64,000 nt of DNA, taken from NCBI GenBank assembly GCA_947579665.1, contig OX388350.1, positions 2,914,001-2,978,000 of the forward strand, read 5' to 3'. Under the pieces are notes generated by a model. That model saw only the letters and a list, made by a program, of their open reading frames with translations. It was not told where the DNA came from and ran no database searches. The translations under genes and the position numbers were made by a program. Below are positions 24,248 through 36,940 of this stretch, piece after piece. Every line of letters begins with the position of its first letter. Positions within the stretch are counted from its first letter, which is position 1. The stretch is from Sympetrum striolatum (taxonomy: Eukaryota; Arthropoda; Insecta; Odonata; Libellulidae).

Positions 24248-27200
24248 ATCCAAAATCCAATTTTACCTACCTACGAAACAACTTTAATTAGGGAAGAGCT
24301 TTGTAATACCTTATTTATGGCTGATATACCTAATAATATTGCTTTCATTAGTGACACAAAACGAAACTCATAGATATTTCAAAATGAAATTAACGTTCTT
24401 TGTTACCGTTCTACTGATGTCTTCATATTTTTCCGTTTTTACATTTTTATTCTATTGTTACAAGTTATGTTTATGTTTTTACATGTTTATTCTATTCTAT
24501 TGTAGACTCCGGAATTCCCGGCTCAAGTTGTATACTGGTTGCTCATTTGCCGTAAACCATCGGAGGTGCTAAACTTACGATAGCGAGAGAACTGTTGTTG
24601 CTTTAGATCCTTGTTATATGTTTGAACAAAATGGGCGATGGAAAAGTCAGGCACGAAGGAATGTGTTTTGGGTGTGTCCTGCAGAAGTCGAATGGAAAGA
24701 GATTTGGATCCGAAGAGGAAAAAGGCTGTAGGGAATAAAGGCAGAAACATTGAGGAAATTTGAGAGAGGCTGGATTCAGAGAGGTCGAAGTTTAAAGAGA
24801 GTAAAAGGAATTCCTCTTCTGCTTGTATTTAGGGATTCGTAGTCTACGGTGAAGAGGATGCTTTCGGAGGAAATATAATTGCCCATTGGCGAAAGTTTCA
24901 GAGTATTCTACAACTATTGAACAACTTCGATGGTATGAGAAAAAGAGAAGCTGCAATAGAAAAAAGAATCGATCGGGCTTCTTCTGAATAGACACAGCGA
25001 TCTTATTGGCGATTTTAATAGTAATGAACCAGATAATCAACATTCGAAATGGAAATGTTCTTAATAAAATCGCATGTTTTGAAATCCACGAATTTCACTT
25101 TAATTAGAGTTGCCTAGTTTCGTTTTAATCACTGTTTCTTTAATATTCTGTTGTCTTCGGGAGTTTTATCGTCTGAAGACAATGGAACGATCTCTCCCGT
25201 CTTCATTAGCTATAGCGAGGTCATAGATTACGTAAACTCAAGTCGATGACGAGATAAGGTTACAAGGTAATGCTCTGGATTGTATGAGTACACTATGGTC
25301 AATCATTCTCAAATTCCAAGTAAAACATAATAGAATTTGTAAGTCCTTAAATTATTCCTAAATAATCCTAATTTAAAAGCGATTTCGCGATTTTTTTTAT
25401 TTGCAAATGTTGAGTTACCGGGGTAATAAATGGGGAGGCTAATCCTTTACACCCGACTTGGAATTACTCCACAAATTGGATTCTAATCATCTCAACTCTG
25501 CGAATTTTACACCGCCGATTCCGATCATTACTGTTTGATCTAAAGATCAGATACTTATCGAATGAATGATGGCCGTTTTATGAGCTCTTGCAAATTAGAA
25601 AATGGATTTGCACGACTTAACCTATGGCTTGTTATATTCTCATCCATTATTTTGTCACGGAGTTAACTCGCCCAAGTTTCTCGCAAATGTTTAACCGGAG
25701 AGCCGAATAAAGGCGGAGAAGGAATAGATAGAGTGGCGAAAGGCGCATTATGAGATCGGAGATAAGGATGAAGCAGAAAGGGTGAATCCAAGTGAGAGCG
25801 ATATCGATTCGAGTAATATTCCCTCTTATACGAGCCAAGTCACTCGCTTAATGCTTCGGAATTAAATGTAAACATTCTTTAGATTTAGGATTATAATATA
25901 AACGCCCAACTTTCTCAAATTTAAAGGTCATATTTGCTCTACTTCAAAAGAAATAGGTTGCTCGTTTGAATACTCACATTTATGCCTATGGCGTATGAAT
26001 GACACGGCATTCAAATAACTCCTGAATTTATGATACTCATTTCTGCTTTGACGCATCCGTACACATTTTATCGCTTTAATATTCAAACTACTTCTTTTCT
26101 GAACTATATCATTCGCCGGATTGACCAGCCCTTTCTTGGTCTTCCTCTCCCTTTTATTCCACTCTCAAAGAAAACGCAATAATCGCTGACACAATGTCTT
26201 ATTTAATTTATAAATCATTTGGCGATCTCCCAGACAGTCCACTACTCCAACTGCATTACTCCGACAACTGCAAACTCACTCGTAAAAAAGAAAATCACTT
26301 TTCTATTGAAAAAATCCTTATAATTTTCAGAAAAGGACTCTTAAGGTATCCGCAAAAATCTCACCACTTCTCCTACAAATCCTCAGAGAACTGACGTCAT
26401 CAAATACTCATTATGTAACCAATTGAGCTCCCTTTTATCCATCTCCACTTTGTGTGCGTACTCTTAAAGTGGTCGAGGAACTGATGTAAAAATTTTGATC
26501 TAATAAAAGAAGAATGAATGGAAAGATGGAATGTGTCGATGGGGTAACAACCTGTATGTCTCTACGCTGATTGACTATTCGTTCGCTGTATCTTACAAAG
26601 GTTTCTCTCTTTGTATTTGTACGTTTACAGCATTGTTCTTGTTTATGTCGTTTGAAATTCTGATGTTCTTTGAGAGCTGTATGGCGAGGTTGCGGCAACG
26701 AAGTGAAGAAGAGTTTGAATTGATTGTCTTGGTAGAGGGATGTCCTTGTTTTTATCCGGGTCCTTCCGTTGGAGTGCTTTTTATTCAATTTAACGTCCTC
26801 AGAGTCTTTCAATGTGTTGCTGTAACTAACCGTAACACGGGTGACTACTGTCTAAGGGAGCTTTTCCGAGGGGCTCCCTTCAATCGCAGGGCAAATTCCG
26901 AGCATTGCGTCCCCTCTCTTCCACGTATTTGATGTGAATTGTATTATAGATTTATCTCCCGAACTGCACCCATTGGATTCACTTGCAATTGCGTAGGATT
27001 TTCCAGTAACATTGCAAATCGTAATCATTGATGAGTACATTTTATACCTATTTCTCCTAAGACCTCAGAATCCTTAGCAGTACGTAATGTAAACACAGAC
27101 TTCTCCGAGAGCCTCGAATTTTAATCTCGCGATTGAAAAAGAAGCTGATATTCGTTGGATGTCGTATTGGCTTCAAAAGAAAGGTATCATTCGCTCAAAG

Positions 27201-27744
27201 TAAAACAAACATTCTCTTGGGGAGGAAGAGAAGATGAAAATCGAATCGGCGAGAGGAAATTCGGAAGGAGCCAGGGGAGATGGGATCGAGTTAGGGAGGG
27301 GACCATAAATCAAAAAAGGACAGCCTTTCGCTGATACACTCGCGCATTCTTCTAATCTCCAACCGTTGCATTCTGTCCTTAAAAACGCTAAACTTACTTT
27401 CCTTCAAATCTCACTTCGAGGGATAACTAGATCCTCCAGTTTTTTCTCATATAATAATATTTTTTTCATTTTCCCACTATAAATACATCGCACTGCCCTG
27501 TTGTCTACTTTTAGTCTTTTTACATAAGAAGAATATGTATAATTTATATTCACAATAGTTTGAATCTTCCTTATAAAATTTAAATGAATTCTCTCTATAG
27601 ATGTTCAAAACCCCTCCCATGTGCATGTGAAATGTGTTGACGATGGATGGAAGGACGGCTCTGGCAGGGAATTATTTCAATTTTTTGTTTCTTATACTTT
27701 GTGTGTATCCTAAATATCTATTCAATTCGTATGGATATTTCATA
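24248..27744. other. Anonymous non-coding sequence
   Basis: No supported gene. Opposing open frames of 125 and 133 codons overlap at 26435-26932, a sign of a locally stop-poor sequence rather than of two genes; neither shows a known domain. A purine-rich plus strand (24600-24800) gives open frames on the opposite strand only by composition. Confidence 0.4.
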
Positions 27745-27818
27745 TATGTCTTTCACTCACCTTTCCACCAGGCTTGTGGCCTATCTTAAAGGAGTTCTTA
27801 TAATATTTATAATAACAT
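27745..27818 (+). mobile_element. LINE 3' UTR fragment (copy of the 28.5-kb family)
   Basis: Contains CCACCAGGCTTGTGGCCTAT followed by AAGGAGTTCTTATAATA and an ATAATAA-like tail. The same order (CCACCAGGCTTGCGGCCTAT, AAGGATTTTTACAATAATAA) ends the LINE at 28500-28818. Only the last part of the untranslated region is recognisable. Confidence 0.6.
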
Positions 27819-28499
27819 TATAGCTAATCTATGATCGAAAAAATTCGATTCACTCTTTTATCCGAGGAAACCAGCGCTTAAATGAAATAGAAAGCGTAAC
27901 ACCTAAATTTAAATGTCTGCGATGGAGATAAGCAACCGAACCAAGTATTTCAATTCCTGTGAGTGGTTATCTAAAAGTAGTTACCCTCAAGTAGTTTCGT
28001 CTTTGCTAATCTATTTTATTTGCTCAATTTATGTTACGTGTTTTTGTATTCTGAGTATGAAAGGGGGATAGAAGAATTTAGTCTCCTCTGATCTTCAATT
28101 AATGCACTAATCACATTTTCTATTATTATCTATCGCATGCTCTCAGTATACTAAAATCGAAACTTGGAGGATAGCGCGCTGATAACTCGATCCAACCCCA
28201 GTTTACACTCTGATTGTGAGGAATGTAACTCTTACCGCGAAGCACACTCACTGAATGCGAGGAAAATTCCATTCAAAGAACTAAATATTTCAGAGCTGTT
28301 ATTTTGAAGAATCCTTTGAGATGACTGCAAAAGGATGCGCTGAATTGGCTGCTCATAAAAGACTCCTCCGCTGATATTAAGGGAAGACTCCACTTAAAGC
28401 TTTAACCCTATTTCAATTTATTTAATGTCCTTATTTTGACACTTTACACTTGAATCGCGGTTAGATTGTTAGTATGTAGTGTTTGACTGTTATAAGTAA

Positions 28500-28818
28500 G
28501 AGAAAGCATTCTTAATAAAAGTTAAAGGGGAAAGTATCCTTTTTTTTAAATAGAACTGTTAATGATTGGAATGGTTTACCCTCGGACGCTTTGGAGCCTT
28601 TTTCCGGTCAAGTCTCGACAATTTAAAACCAAGGTTAAAACTAGTATGTGTAAATTACGTACTTCATAATCCTGTTCTCAATTGACGAGTTGATATAGTA
28701 ATTTTGACTTTGTAAATGTAAATAATGATATGTATCAGCTGGCTAAGGTTTTGTCTTTGCATGACTTTGCCACCAGGCTTGCGGCCTATTTGCAAGGATT
28801 TTTACAATAATAATAAAA
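28500..28818 (+). pseudogene. 5'-truncated, frameshifted LINE 3' end (CR1/Jockey/L2-like)
   Basis: The frame from 28549 reads NRTVNDWNGLPSDALEPFS, matching the conserved C-terminal 'PRTVRDWNxLP' block of many arthropod LINE ORF2 proteins. After a frameshift near 28605 a second frame, KSRQFKTKVKTSMCKLRTS, runs to a stop at 28667-28669. The 3' UTR follows, with CCACCAGGCTTGCGGCCTAT and a terminal AATAATAATAA tail. Everything upstream of the C-terminal block is missing, as expected for 5' truncation during target-primed reverse transcription. It shares its 3' UTR with the fragment at 27745-27818. Confidence 0.72.
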
Positions 28819-31800
28819 AGCTCAATTTCTACGGATGGTAAAAAGCGATGCGAGGGACGATCGGACTTCTCGGAACCCAGATAAGATCGAACCAAGAGTT
28901 TTGTTTTCACAAAATATTAAGTTGAGAATATATACATTTTTGCGTCGCTAATTACGAGAGTTGTGGTTATTGCCTCTTCAAAACGGTCAAGAATCGGTTT
29001 ATGAAACTGCTCCATGTTGATCATGTTGAAGGAGGAGGAGCAAGAGATTCTGTTTTTGGGCCAATCGTGTAGAGAGGGCAAGAATCGAAGGGACACACAA
29101 TAAAAGGGAATTTTCTTGGGAAGAAGTGAAAGGAGAGAGAAATGGGATGTAAGGAAAGGAGCGCACCCAAAGGGACTTGGCTCTGTATATTTAAAGAGAC
29201 AAGGGGAAGAGGCAGATGTGTGTGGGATTTATTCATGTTCCCTTACATATTTACGGTCATATTTCAATACGTCCTAAAGGGACAAAATGGAACATACATG
29301 AGGCCTGTGTAAATTTAAATGCACTTTAAACTACTAAACGCCTCTTCGTGTCTTTCCCTTAGTATGTACATCCGACAACTTTTGCCTTTGTCTTCTCTTC
29401 GGACACTTTCCTTAGCAATCTTTCACCCTCAATATCTGACTCCTCCAATTCTTCTGGCCTCTTTTTGTCTCTTCAATCGAAACCTTTTTCTCTCGAATTC
29501 CTTTTTCTGTTTTCCCGATAGCCAACTTTTTCCAGTCAATGCCGCACATACTGCTCCAACATCTGCAATGTTCCTTCTTATTCTTCTTTGGCTTCATCTA
29601 TCACACCTAAATAGCAAAAATACACATGAAATTACCAATCTAATTCTCTACTTTTCCATCATGAAGTAAAAAAAATAAATTCACTTTGTAAAAGCTTTCT
29701 TTACTACAGCTATTTATGTTCTACTCTCATTTATCCACCTTTTGTTATAAGGAGTACTATTTTAGAGCAAAAAACAGTTCTATATTCTTCCCGCCATGAT
29801 TTTTAATCTAGCTCTCTTTTCTTGGCGCATTGAAAGGTTCGGTTAAGATTTATTTTCATTTATGTACATTTAGTTAACAGATTGCTCGTTGAACGCCCTC
29901 TCCAGCTTTCCTGCGAGGCGTTTCTTATCGCAACACCTACTTTCAACATTTTATATATCTCCCAAAACTTGCTTATCCATCCTAGAAATAGTGTTTAACA
30001 ACAGTAAGTATCTTCCAAATCTATTCGTAAGAAGCAAGGTATAAGTCACGAAATTGTATTAAGTAAAGATTAAGTGGGCGTAAAATTTGTGCATTCATTT
30101 TTACATTTCTGATTGGAGGAAAATTAATGCTGTGGATAATCAAAGTGAAGAGAGATCTTAATAAGGAGTTTGCAATATTAATTGCATCGCCAAGCATCAC
30201 TCACACCTCACTAGATATCTCGTCATTACATCCACGAAAGGGCCAAAAGAAAATCAAAGGCCAATTTTTCTCTATTCTTTTCCATCAAACAAGGGATAAA
30301 TAATCTATTCATCAAAGTAAGGTCGAAAGGTTGTTTTCTTTTTTGTTCCAAAATCGGTTTTTTCGGATCGTTTTTGGGGACCGGATTTTCCTGATATTCC
30401 CCAGAGCGAAATGAATTTAATACTTTAATATTTACTCGTTTTCTTAGGGTTACTCTTCCTGCCAAAATCCTCGGCGGATTAAATTTCCGACGGAATATTT
30501 AAGTTGCCATAGCAGCAGTATTTATTTATACGTAGGAAGAAAGGTTGAGATGGAGGCAAATGGCGGACTCGACGAAAGGCCCGTTCCCTAGGGATCGGAA
30601 TAAAAAACGAGAAGGGACTTTCCTTGGAGACCCTTTTTTATGCGAGGAGGGGAAATTCCCAGGTGTTCGTCCAGCGGGCGGGAGTTTATTACGCAGCGTG
30701 TTTATAAGGGGAATCGCACTTTTTGCGGAAGACGCGTAACGTGCAAATCCCAGATGCTGATCCATTTCCCTGCTTCACGGTCAATCGGCCGAGTCACTTT
30801 TATTTCTCGTTAAAAATCGAGCCGGAGAAGTGAAGCCGTGCATAGTTTAGCATCAAATTGAGGTGGAATGGAAAGTCTCACGAGGGGGAGGTAAAAGTGC
30901 TTCTATGAAATGGGTGGCACGAGTTATCTACGGGTAAAGGAATATGGCGTTAAATAAGCAATTTCTGGGCGTATGAACCCACCGAGAGGAGTCTTGCATG
31001 AGAGACATAACGCCGTATAAGTTGATAAGGGAAAGCGTATCTTTCAAATTCCTATGAGTCATGTTTATGGATATGATGAAAACCTCTGGGGTATGACCTT
31101 TATTTTGCTATCGAATGCTGGGAAAAGTGTCCTTCATCATGGTGAACTTACTTGAAAGTGTTCTACTGATAGGGTTTTACTCAGTAAGTTGCGAGAAACA
31201 ACTCAACTCCTCTGCTTACATAGAAGAAAGCTTCATTGCTTTCCAAAATTCTTCTTTGTATGTATGGTGAATGGATTCAGATTCCAGCCTGCCTCGTATG
31301 ATTTTATAAACACCAATGAGCCTACAATTCTTATATAGTGAAGATCCTACCGTGTATTCTCGATTATATGACGCATCCAAGTCTAGGAAGTCTTGCAGGG
31401 GGAAAAAACTTGTAACAAGATCGCTATAAGCCGTGTTCCAACCCATCTACAGAGGCATGCGATGGAACTATAGTTATTAATGACTTAATAGAATGTCCAT
31501 GATCCTATAACAAAACAAGGTGGTTCAAGAAGCGTGCTATTTGTATATTTAAACCCATAGGTAAACCCTATACGAATGATTGCTTACGAAAAGGGTGTTA
31601 ACTGGCAAGTGGGAAATTGAATCGTAGTTTTAAAAGTTATAGCTAAAGTTCCTTTTTTATGCGGTACCTTATTTAGGTACATTATTAAGGTAAATTTTAT
31701 AACGCGAATCTAAAACGCAGCTGAATTTTCAGAGCTCTGAAAACGCTAAGGTGCGATTGGAGATTACACGGCATTTCTTTATATAAGTAATGAACTGAAT

Positions 31801-33319
31801 AATTCCTTCTAATCTCCTTTAACCTTTTGATTAGTTCTTATTGAAGAGATCGGAGGTGCAGACAAGAGTGGAATAATATATGGGGATATGTGAAACTTGG
31901 AGACCTTCGAAGAATGGAAGAATTAGATTCCCTAGGTAAAACAACAAAATAGGGGCTGGAGAAAGTGAGAGTATTTTTAAGAAATAAAAACTCCCACATA
32001 AGGGTTGAGGATGGACTATAATTACTATAGGCGATGCCAAGTCAGTGGAGGAGATAAAATGTGTGCCGTGAGGACTTGGCGCGATGTGTGAAATTCCACG
32101 GCACATGGACCCAGAGAAAGGAAAGAGATTCACAATGCGAATAAGGTGATGTTGGATGAGCATTCGACTGAAATCAGTGACTGTTTGATTGCGAATAGTT
32201 GCACATTTGAGTGACTTAATCTGAAGGGGGAAGACGCGGTGAATCCATAGCGGCAATCCCTCATCCGAAAGGGCCGGAATCCTTCAATTATTTACAGTGC
32301 TCCTATTTGCGCTTAGCGATTGTTACGCAGACCGCGACTCCGTTCTCGACCGCAGACGTGCTTTATGCCCTCTCCATTCAACACCATCCGACTGTTAGGC
32401 GTTTCGTTTTTCCCAATTTTATCTTTACTTCTCTGTTTACGATATTTCTTCAATGTTTATTCTTATATTTTTGAATTAAAAGTTGTTGTTAAGTATTATA
32501 GATGGTCAGTGGAAACACTTTGTTATACTTTTATTTCCATTTATTGTTAGTCATTGATTATTATCAATGGTAACAGACCTTGCAATGCAGATATAGTTCA
32601 TATGGCTATTTTTCATCAATAGGTGCACATGTTAGAATCAAATAATAAACATTTAAGTTGTCACGGTTACCCTGTCATCATATGTTTATTAAAGTAAATG
32701 GAATGGTCACTATTTCAGCACTTACGAGCCCGGCGTAGAACTGATGAGCTTTCAAAGACAGTATCTGAGTAAATGGTCGTTAAAAGAAGAAATATAGTTC
32801 TATATGTCAACTTAATTATATAAAGTACCCGGAGACCCCTTGTCTGTATTACTCCTCTAACAAATTTAATCCTAAAGACAAAACTTGCAATGAGTTGAGA
32901 GAATAATATCTGCTAGTAAGACTATAATTCATTCATTACCTTAAATTTGCAATTGAAATGTAACCTCATTGTAAAAGAAGGCTGAACTTAGGAGAGCAAA
33001 TGTCAATCGTCTGACTTAAATTATTCACATCAGGAACTTGATCAACAACCCTCTTAAGTGATTTTCGGTCAGAAGGGAAGGGAGAGATTACTTATTCTTG
33101 CAAATTGTTCCCGTCTGTAGAAGACCCTTCCAGAAAAGTGTGTTTACCAACGTATTTTATTCTAAGTTGTCGGTAAACTCATGTTGATACCTACGTTTCC
33201 ATGGTAAATTTTGTTTCGAAAATTTTCTATTATTTGTTTTTGAGTTGATGTTGTGTTTATGTTATGGATCGTTTTGTATCATTTGTATTTTATTTTTGTT
33301 GAACATTCTTCTTTTGCAG
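28819..33319. other. Anonymous non-coding sequence
   Basis: No gene is supported. A GC-richer patch at 30540-30830 is open on both strands (64 and 79 codons). Minus-strand frames at 29412-29597 and 31831-32256 (141 codons) lie in purine-rich plus-strand sequence and show no known domain. Confidence 0.4.
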
Positions 33320-33403
33320 AATAGTTTCTATTTCGAGATATTTGTTTGGACTGTCTGTGGGTATACCCTTGTTTGCCATTTGCCCTTCTTTTCTGCCTCC
33401 GAT
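33320..33403 (+). other. Candidate internal exon (84 nt), unproven
   Basis: Preceded by a long pyrimidine tract and the acceptor TTCTTCTTTTGCAG (ending 33319) and followed by the donor GAT|GTAAGT (33404-33409). The 84 bases are open in the frame starting at the first base and would encode 28 residues, mostly hydrophobic or aromatic (FEIFVWTVCGYTLVCHLPFF in part). The length is a multiple of three. No homologue is recognised, and one such arrangement could arise by chance in 64 kb. Confidence 0.2.
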
Positions 33404-36054
33404 GTAAGTTTTCCCTCTGAAGCCTCTTTCACCCTATTTGGTTTTATTATTCCCGATTTTCGTGTTAACCCATGCTCTTTCCTTTCTTTGAAATTTCTTT
33501 TTGTATGAAATTGACAAATGTAGTTGGTAAATTAGGTGGACTGAGAGTGTTTTTCTGTCTATATGTTTAAGATAATTGTTTCCAAGGAGTTGATGGATCA
33601 GTTCGTTCAGGCATTTTTCGTCGATTCCCTTGTATAACTTACAAATTAAAAATGTTCAATAGGTTTATCCACGCATTTTTACATTGCTATATTCAAATAC
33701 GAGGTGCATTCCGGAATAGGTCTTCAAGGCTTTTCACTTCATGGAACTTATCTTTTACGTCACAACAACGAAATAACAAGTAAAATTAATTTCCTGTAAG
33801 TTAACTTAATCTACTGAAGTAAAGTTAAACATGTCATTGTTCATGTAGTGATTAAACTAAATGCAGTTATAGTAGATTATTTGAAGAAATTAATTGGAAA
33901 AATTAGCAACAATTCCACATGTTCATTACGATGTCAACAACTGGTTAAGACAGTAAAGCGTAAGTGACAGTATTATATGTACAAATAAGTTATGTTGAGT
34001 GGATAGAGTGAACAGAAAGAAAATTCATAAAGATTCTGTGTGAAGAGGATGTGATTGGTCGTGAAAAGAACGAGGCAGGCTACGTCATCAGCGCGTTTAT
34101 CCCGAATTGAAACTGCCGAGAGTTTTGATTCCTGCTGATCGCGTGGATACAGAGATTTTCGCAAACATAAACATGAATGCCTTGTTGATTAAACATTAAT
34201 GCTACATATTTGGACCCATGTTTCAGGGAGGAATATCATTACTTTCGGCTTCCTCAGGGTCTTCGGGTTAGTGTCTGCGGTCACTCCTTTTAGTTTAATT
34301 TATGTGAGAATCTAATGTGAGCGCTATTTTTCCTTTAAAGGACATTCTTGCTAACCGTAATTCGATTACCAGATGTATGATGAATGTCTATTGCTGCTAA
34401 CGAAAAATAACTTCCTAAGTCGTCGACGTTATTATGGGTATAAAGAAAGGGGTAAAAACCCAAGGAGAAAGGGGTTTTCGTTGCCAAAAATTCTGAGAAG
34501 CAATGACCTTTCGGACGAAGGATCCCAGGGATCCCTTAGTCTTAGACACGAATGTATGTTTACCCAAGTCTCTCCTTTAATATTCAGCGTTTGCTTTGAG
34601 GTTTCGATCATTTCTCGGATACCCTCGTCCTTGGGTTCTCTCGAGGATCAGAGATCTTTAATTCTTCTTCCGCTTTCAGTTCTTCCAGCCCTGCTCTCGG
34701 ACGGACTTATTATTCAAGGCGGACAGTGATTCTCCGATGTTGCTTATTTTTCCATTTCGTTCTAAAGTAAGGATCCTGGAGAACTCAGCGCCATTTAAAA
34801 ATAGATATTCGAACTATTTTTCAGCATTTTTCGAATTTTCTGAATTATTTTGTACCTTTTCTTTCTTCTTAGCAATGAAACTTGTGTACAATGAATGATA
34901 TTTATCAAATTAAAGTTTTTTTAACTCTATTTGTCAGATTCGCTCGCCATTCCACAATGGACAATCGCAAGGAAGCCTTCACTTAATTTTTAAGGATCTA
35001 AATCTATCGTGTTTAACTCGGGATGAGGCGTAACCCCTGTTTATTTACGCTCATCCAATTAGTCAGTTTGTCTCTCACGTGGACCGCATCTACAGTATCT
35101 GCGGGGCGCAGTCTTAGCCAATCTTAAACCTCAACTGCTTCTCGCTTTCGCCACCGGAGCGCGCGTGTGCCCCTTCAGCAAACAATGCAAGGATCTTCAC
35201 TTTCGCAGACAAACGCACTCTCGACGCGACCTCTTCATTTCCCACAATTCCCTCCTCGGATTGTTTAATTTGCGCCCACTTCGCCCTCTTTTCTTTCTTT
35301 TCCGTTCTCTCTCTTTATTGCCAACGCGGGTTCAAACTGAATTTCTGCGATGAAGCTCATGGATGCAATTCATTCGTGCGTTATCCTAGAATTCCACTGA
35401 AACGTGCTGTTTCATACGCTTCTCGTGAACATTCATCACTGCGTCTGTACGTTCATCATTGCGTCATTATAATGTTGAGTCAGCCGATATTGAGTGCGAT
35501 AACGTAATTTAATTTTTAAAGAGTTCCGTTGTCCCACGGTGTCTGTAACCCAAATCGGATTGTCGCAAATCACCAAATGATGCTGAAAACATAACCGTAT
35601 TCATTAAAGAACCCGAGAATCTGTTATTGAATTTGGTTACACAATTTGTAACTGTTGAGGAAACTCGATAGATCTTAGTGATGGCGGTTTTACCGTTTAA
35701 AATGCTTTGTATAGCCGAACCAAGTTTTGAATTCGTTTTCCGCTATCTTCGAACTCTAATCTCTTTGCTAAATGCGATGGCCTCCCTTCGATTGCTTTTC
35801 GGACGAGCTGCAAATTGAATGCGAATCTTCAAATACTCGTCAATCGGCGTTTTTTGTGCATCGACTAATTCCGACTTTTCAATTTATCTAGAATTTGCAT
35901 TTCTTCAAAAAAGTCTCCGTTGCCTCGTCGCCAAGAGCAGTAATTTGCGTTCTTTGTAGAATTATCAAAATATATTTTATTTATTGACGTTATTCTTCAA
36001 CTCCTTAGGCCGTTATTGATAACTAAATAACTACAATAAATGATAAATTCATAA
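33404..36054. other. Anonymous non-coding sequence
   Basis: No gene is supported. GC-richer patches lie at 34430-34740 (118-codon plus-strand frame, no known domain) and 35040-35340. The rest is AT-rich. Confidence 0.4.
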
Positions 36055-36112
36055 GAAGAATCGAACCGCGTTTACCGAAGCAGAACGCGCTGCCTCAGTG
36101 GCCATCTGGAGC
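36055..36112 (-). repeat. tRNA-like sequence (SINE head or tRNA pseudogene)
   Basis: On the minus strand, TGGCCACTGAGG resembles an RNA polymerase III A box and GGTTCGATTC (36058-36067) is a good B box. Between them lies CGCGTT...AACGCG, which can pair as a stem. The A-to-B spacing is a few bases short of a normal tRNA, and no convincing acceptor stem was found, so a functional tRNA is unlikely. No second copy was seen in this window. Confidence 0.3.
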
Positions 36113-36911
36113 TCCTCTCAAAATCGTTCCATATTTGAGAAATAAAGTGTTGCATCCACCTAATTTGAAAAGGTCTCGTGTATCGATGTCCCTAGGGAAT
36201 ATTTACGTGGAATCGAGACGAGAATTTAACCAGTGAACGAACTCCAGTGTCCCTTTGCAAGGCCTAGGCACTTAAAGTAATTAGCAGTTCAAATTGAAAT
36301 TTCGTATAATCCGCCAGAATACCCAACATGCAAAGCCCTATTCCGAATCTAAACATAATGTATTCGCATTCAATCGATTTTCTATCGAGAGCGACTCATT
36401 CTCGCCCTTCCCTCTGTTCCACGGCTTCCGCTTCATTTAAGACGACGACAGACTGAATAAAAGAAGCGCAACGAATCGTAAACAAAGCAATCGAGTCTCT
36501 TTTGTTTCGGAAGAATGCCACCACTGCGTGGTTCCTCTTTTCACCGCGAGAATAATGTACTCCTACGTTTGATTGAATTTGTGATTCATCTGTAAATGTC
36601 TGTGGTTTTTGCTTCTGCACTATATTATTAATATCTGAGGCCTTTAGAGCGACCTTTTCGGTAGTCCCTCCTCCTCTTTCTGAAGAAAATTTACGTCTTT
36701 CAATAATTTTCTCTACCGGTGTCGTTTATTTCGCGAGATGAAAACCAGCTGGAAATCTTCAAGCATATGTTTACTTGGCGATCAAGTACAATTTCGCTGT
36801 TTAACGATGTTGAAATCATTTCTCTTCTCGGTGGAATTGTATTTCCATTCATATAATGAAAACTTTCGATTTGCTAAATCTGAAAAGTATTTTATGTGAA
36901 TATATAGTAAA

Positions 36912-36940
36912 CGATTTTTTCTTTTTCATTTCAGGTGAGT
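36912..36940 (+). promoter_or_regulatory. Recursive-splicing ratchet-point motif (3'ss|5'ss)
   Basis: A pyrimidine tract ending TTTTTTCTTTTTCATTTCAG (3' splice site, AG at 36933-36934) is followed without gap by GTGAGT (36935-36940), a consensus 5' splice site. Such zero-length exons (polypyrimidine tract, NCAG|GTRAGT) are known from Drosophila as ratchet points that remove very long introns stepwise. A possible branch point (TTGCTAAAT) lies upstream near 36873. The motif is seen directly; function is inferred. If functional, the host gene is on the plus strand and the window is intronic. Confidence 0.5.

Noticed and set aside
26435..26932. Opposing open frames of 125 and 133 codons
   Set aside because: They overlap almost fully on opposite strands, show no known domain and lie in compositionally skewed sequence.
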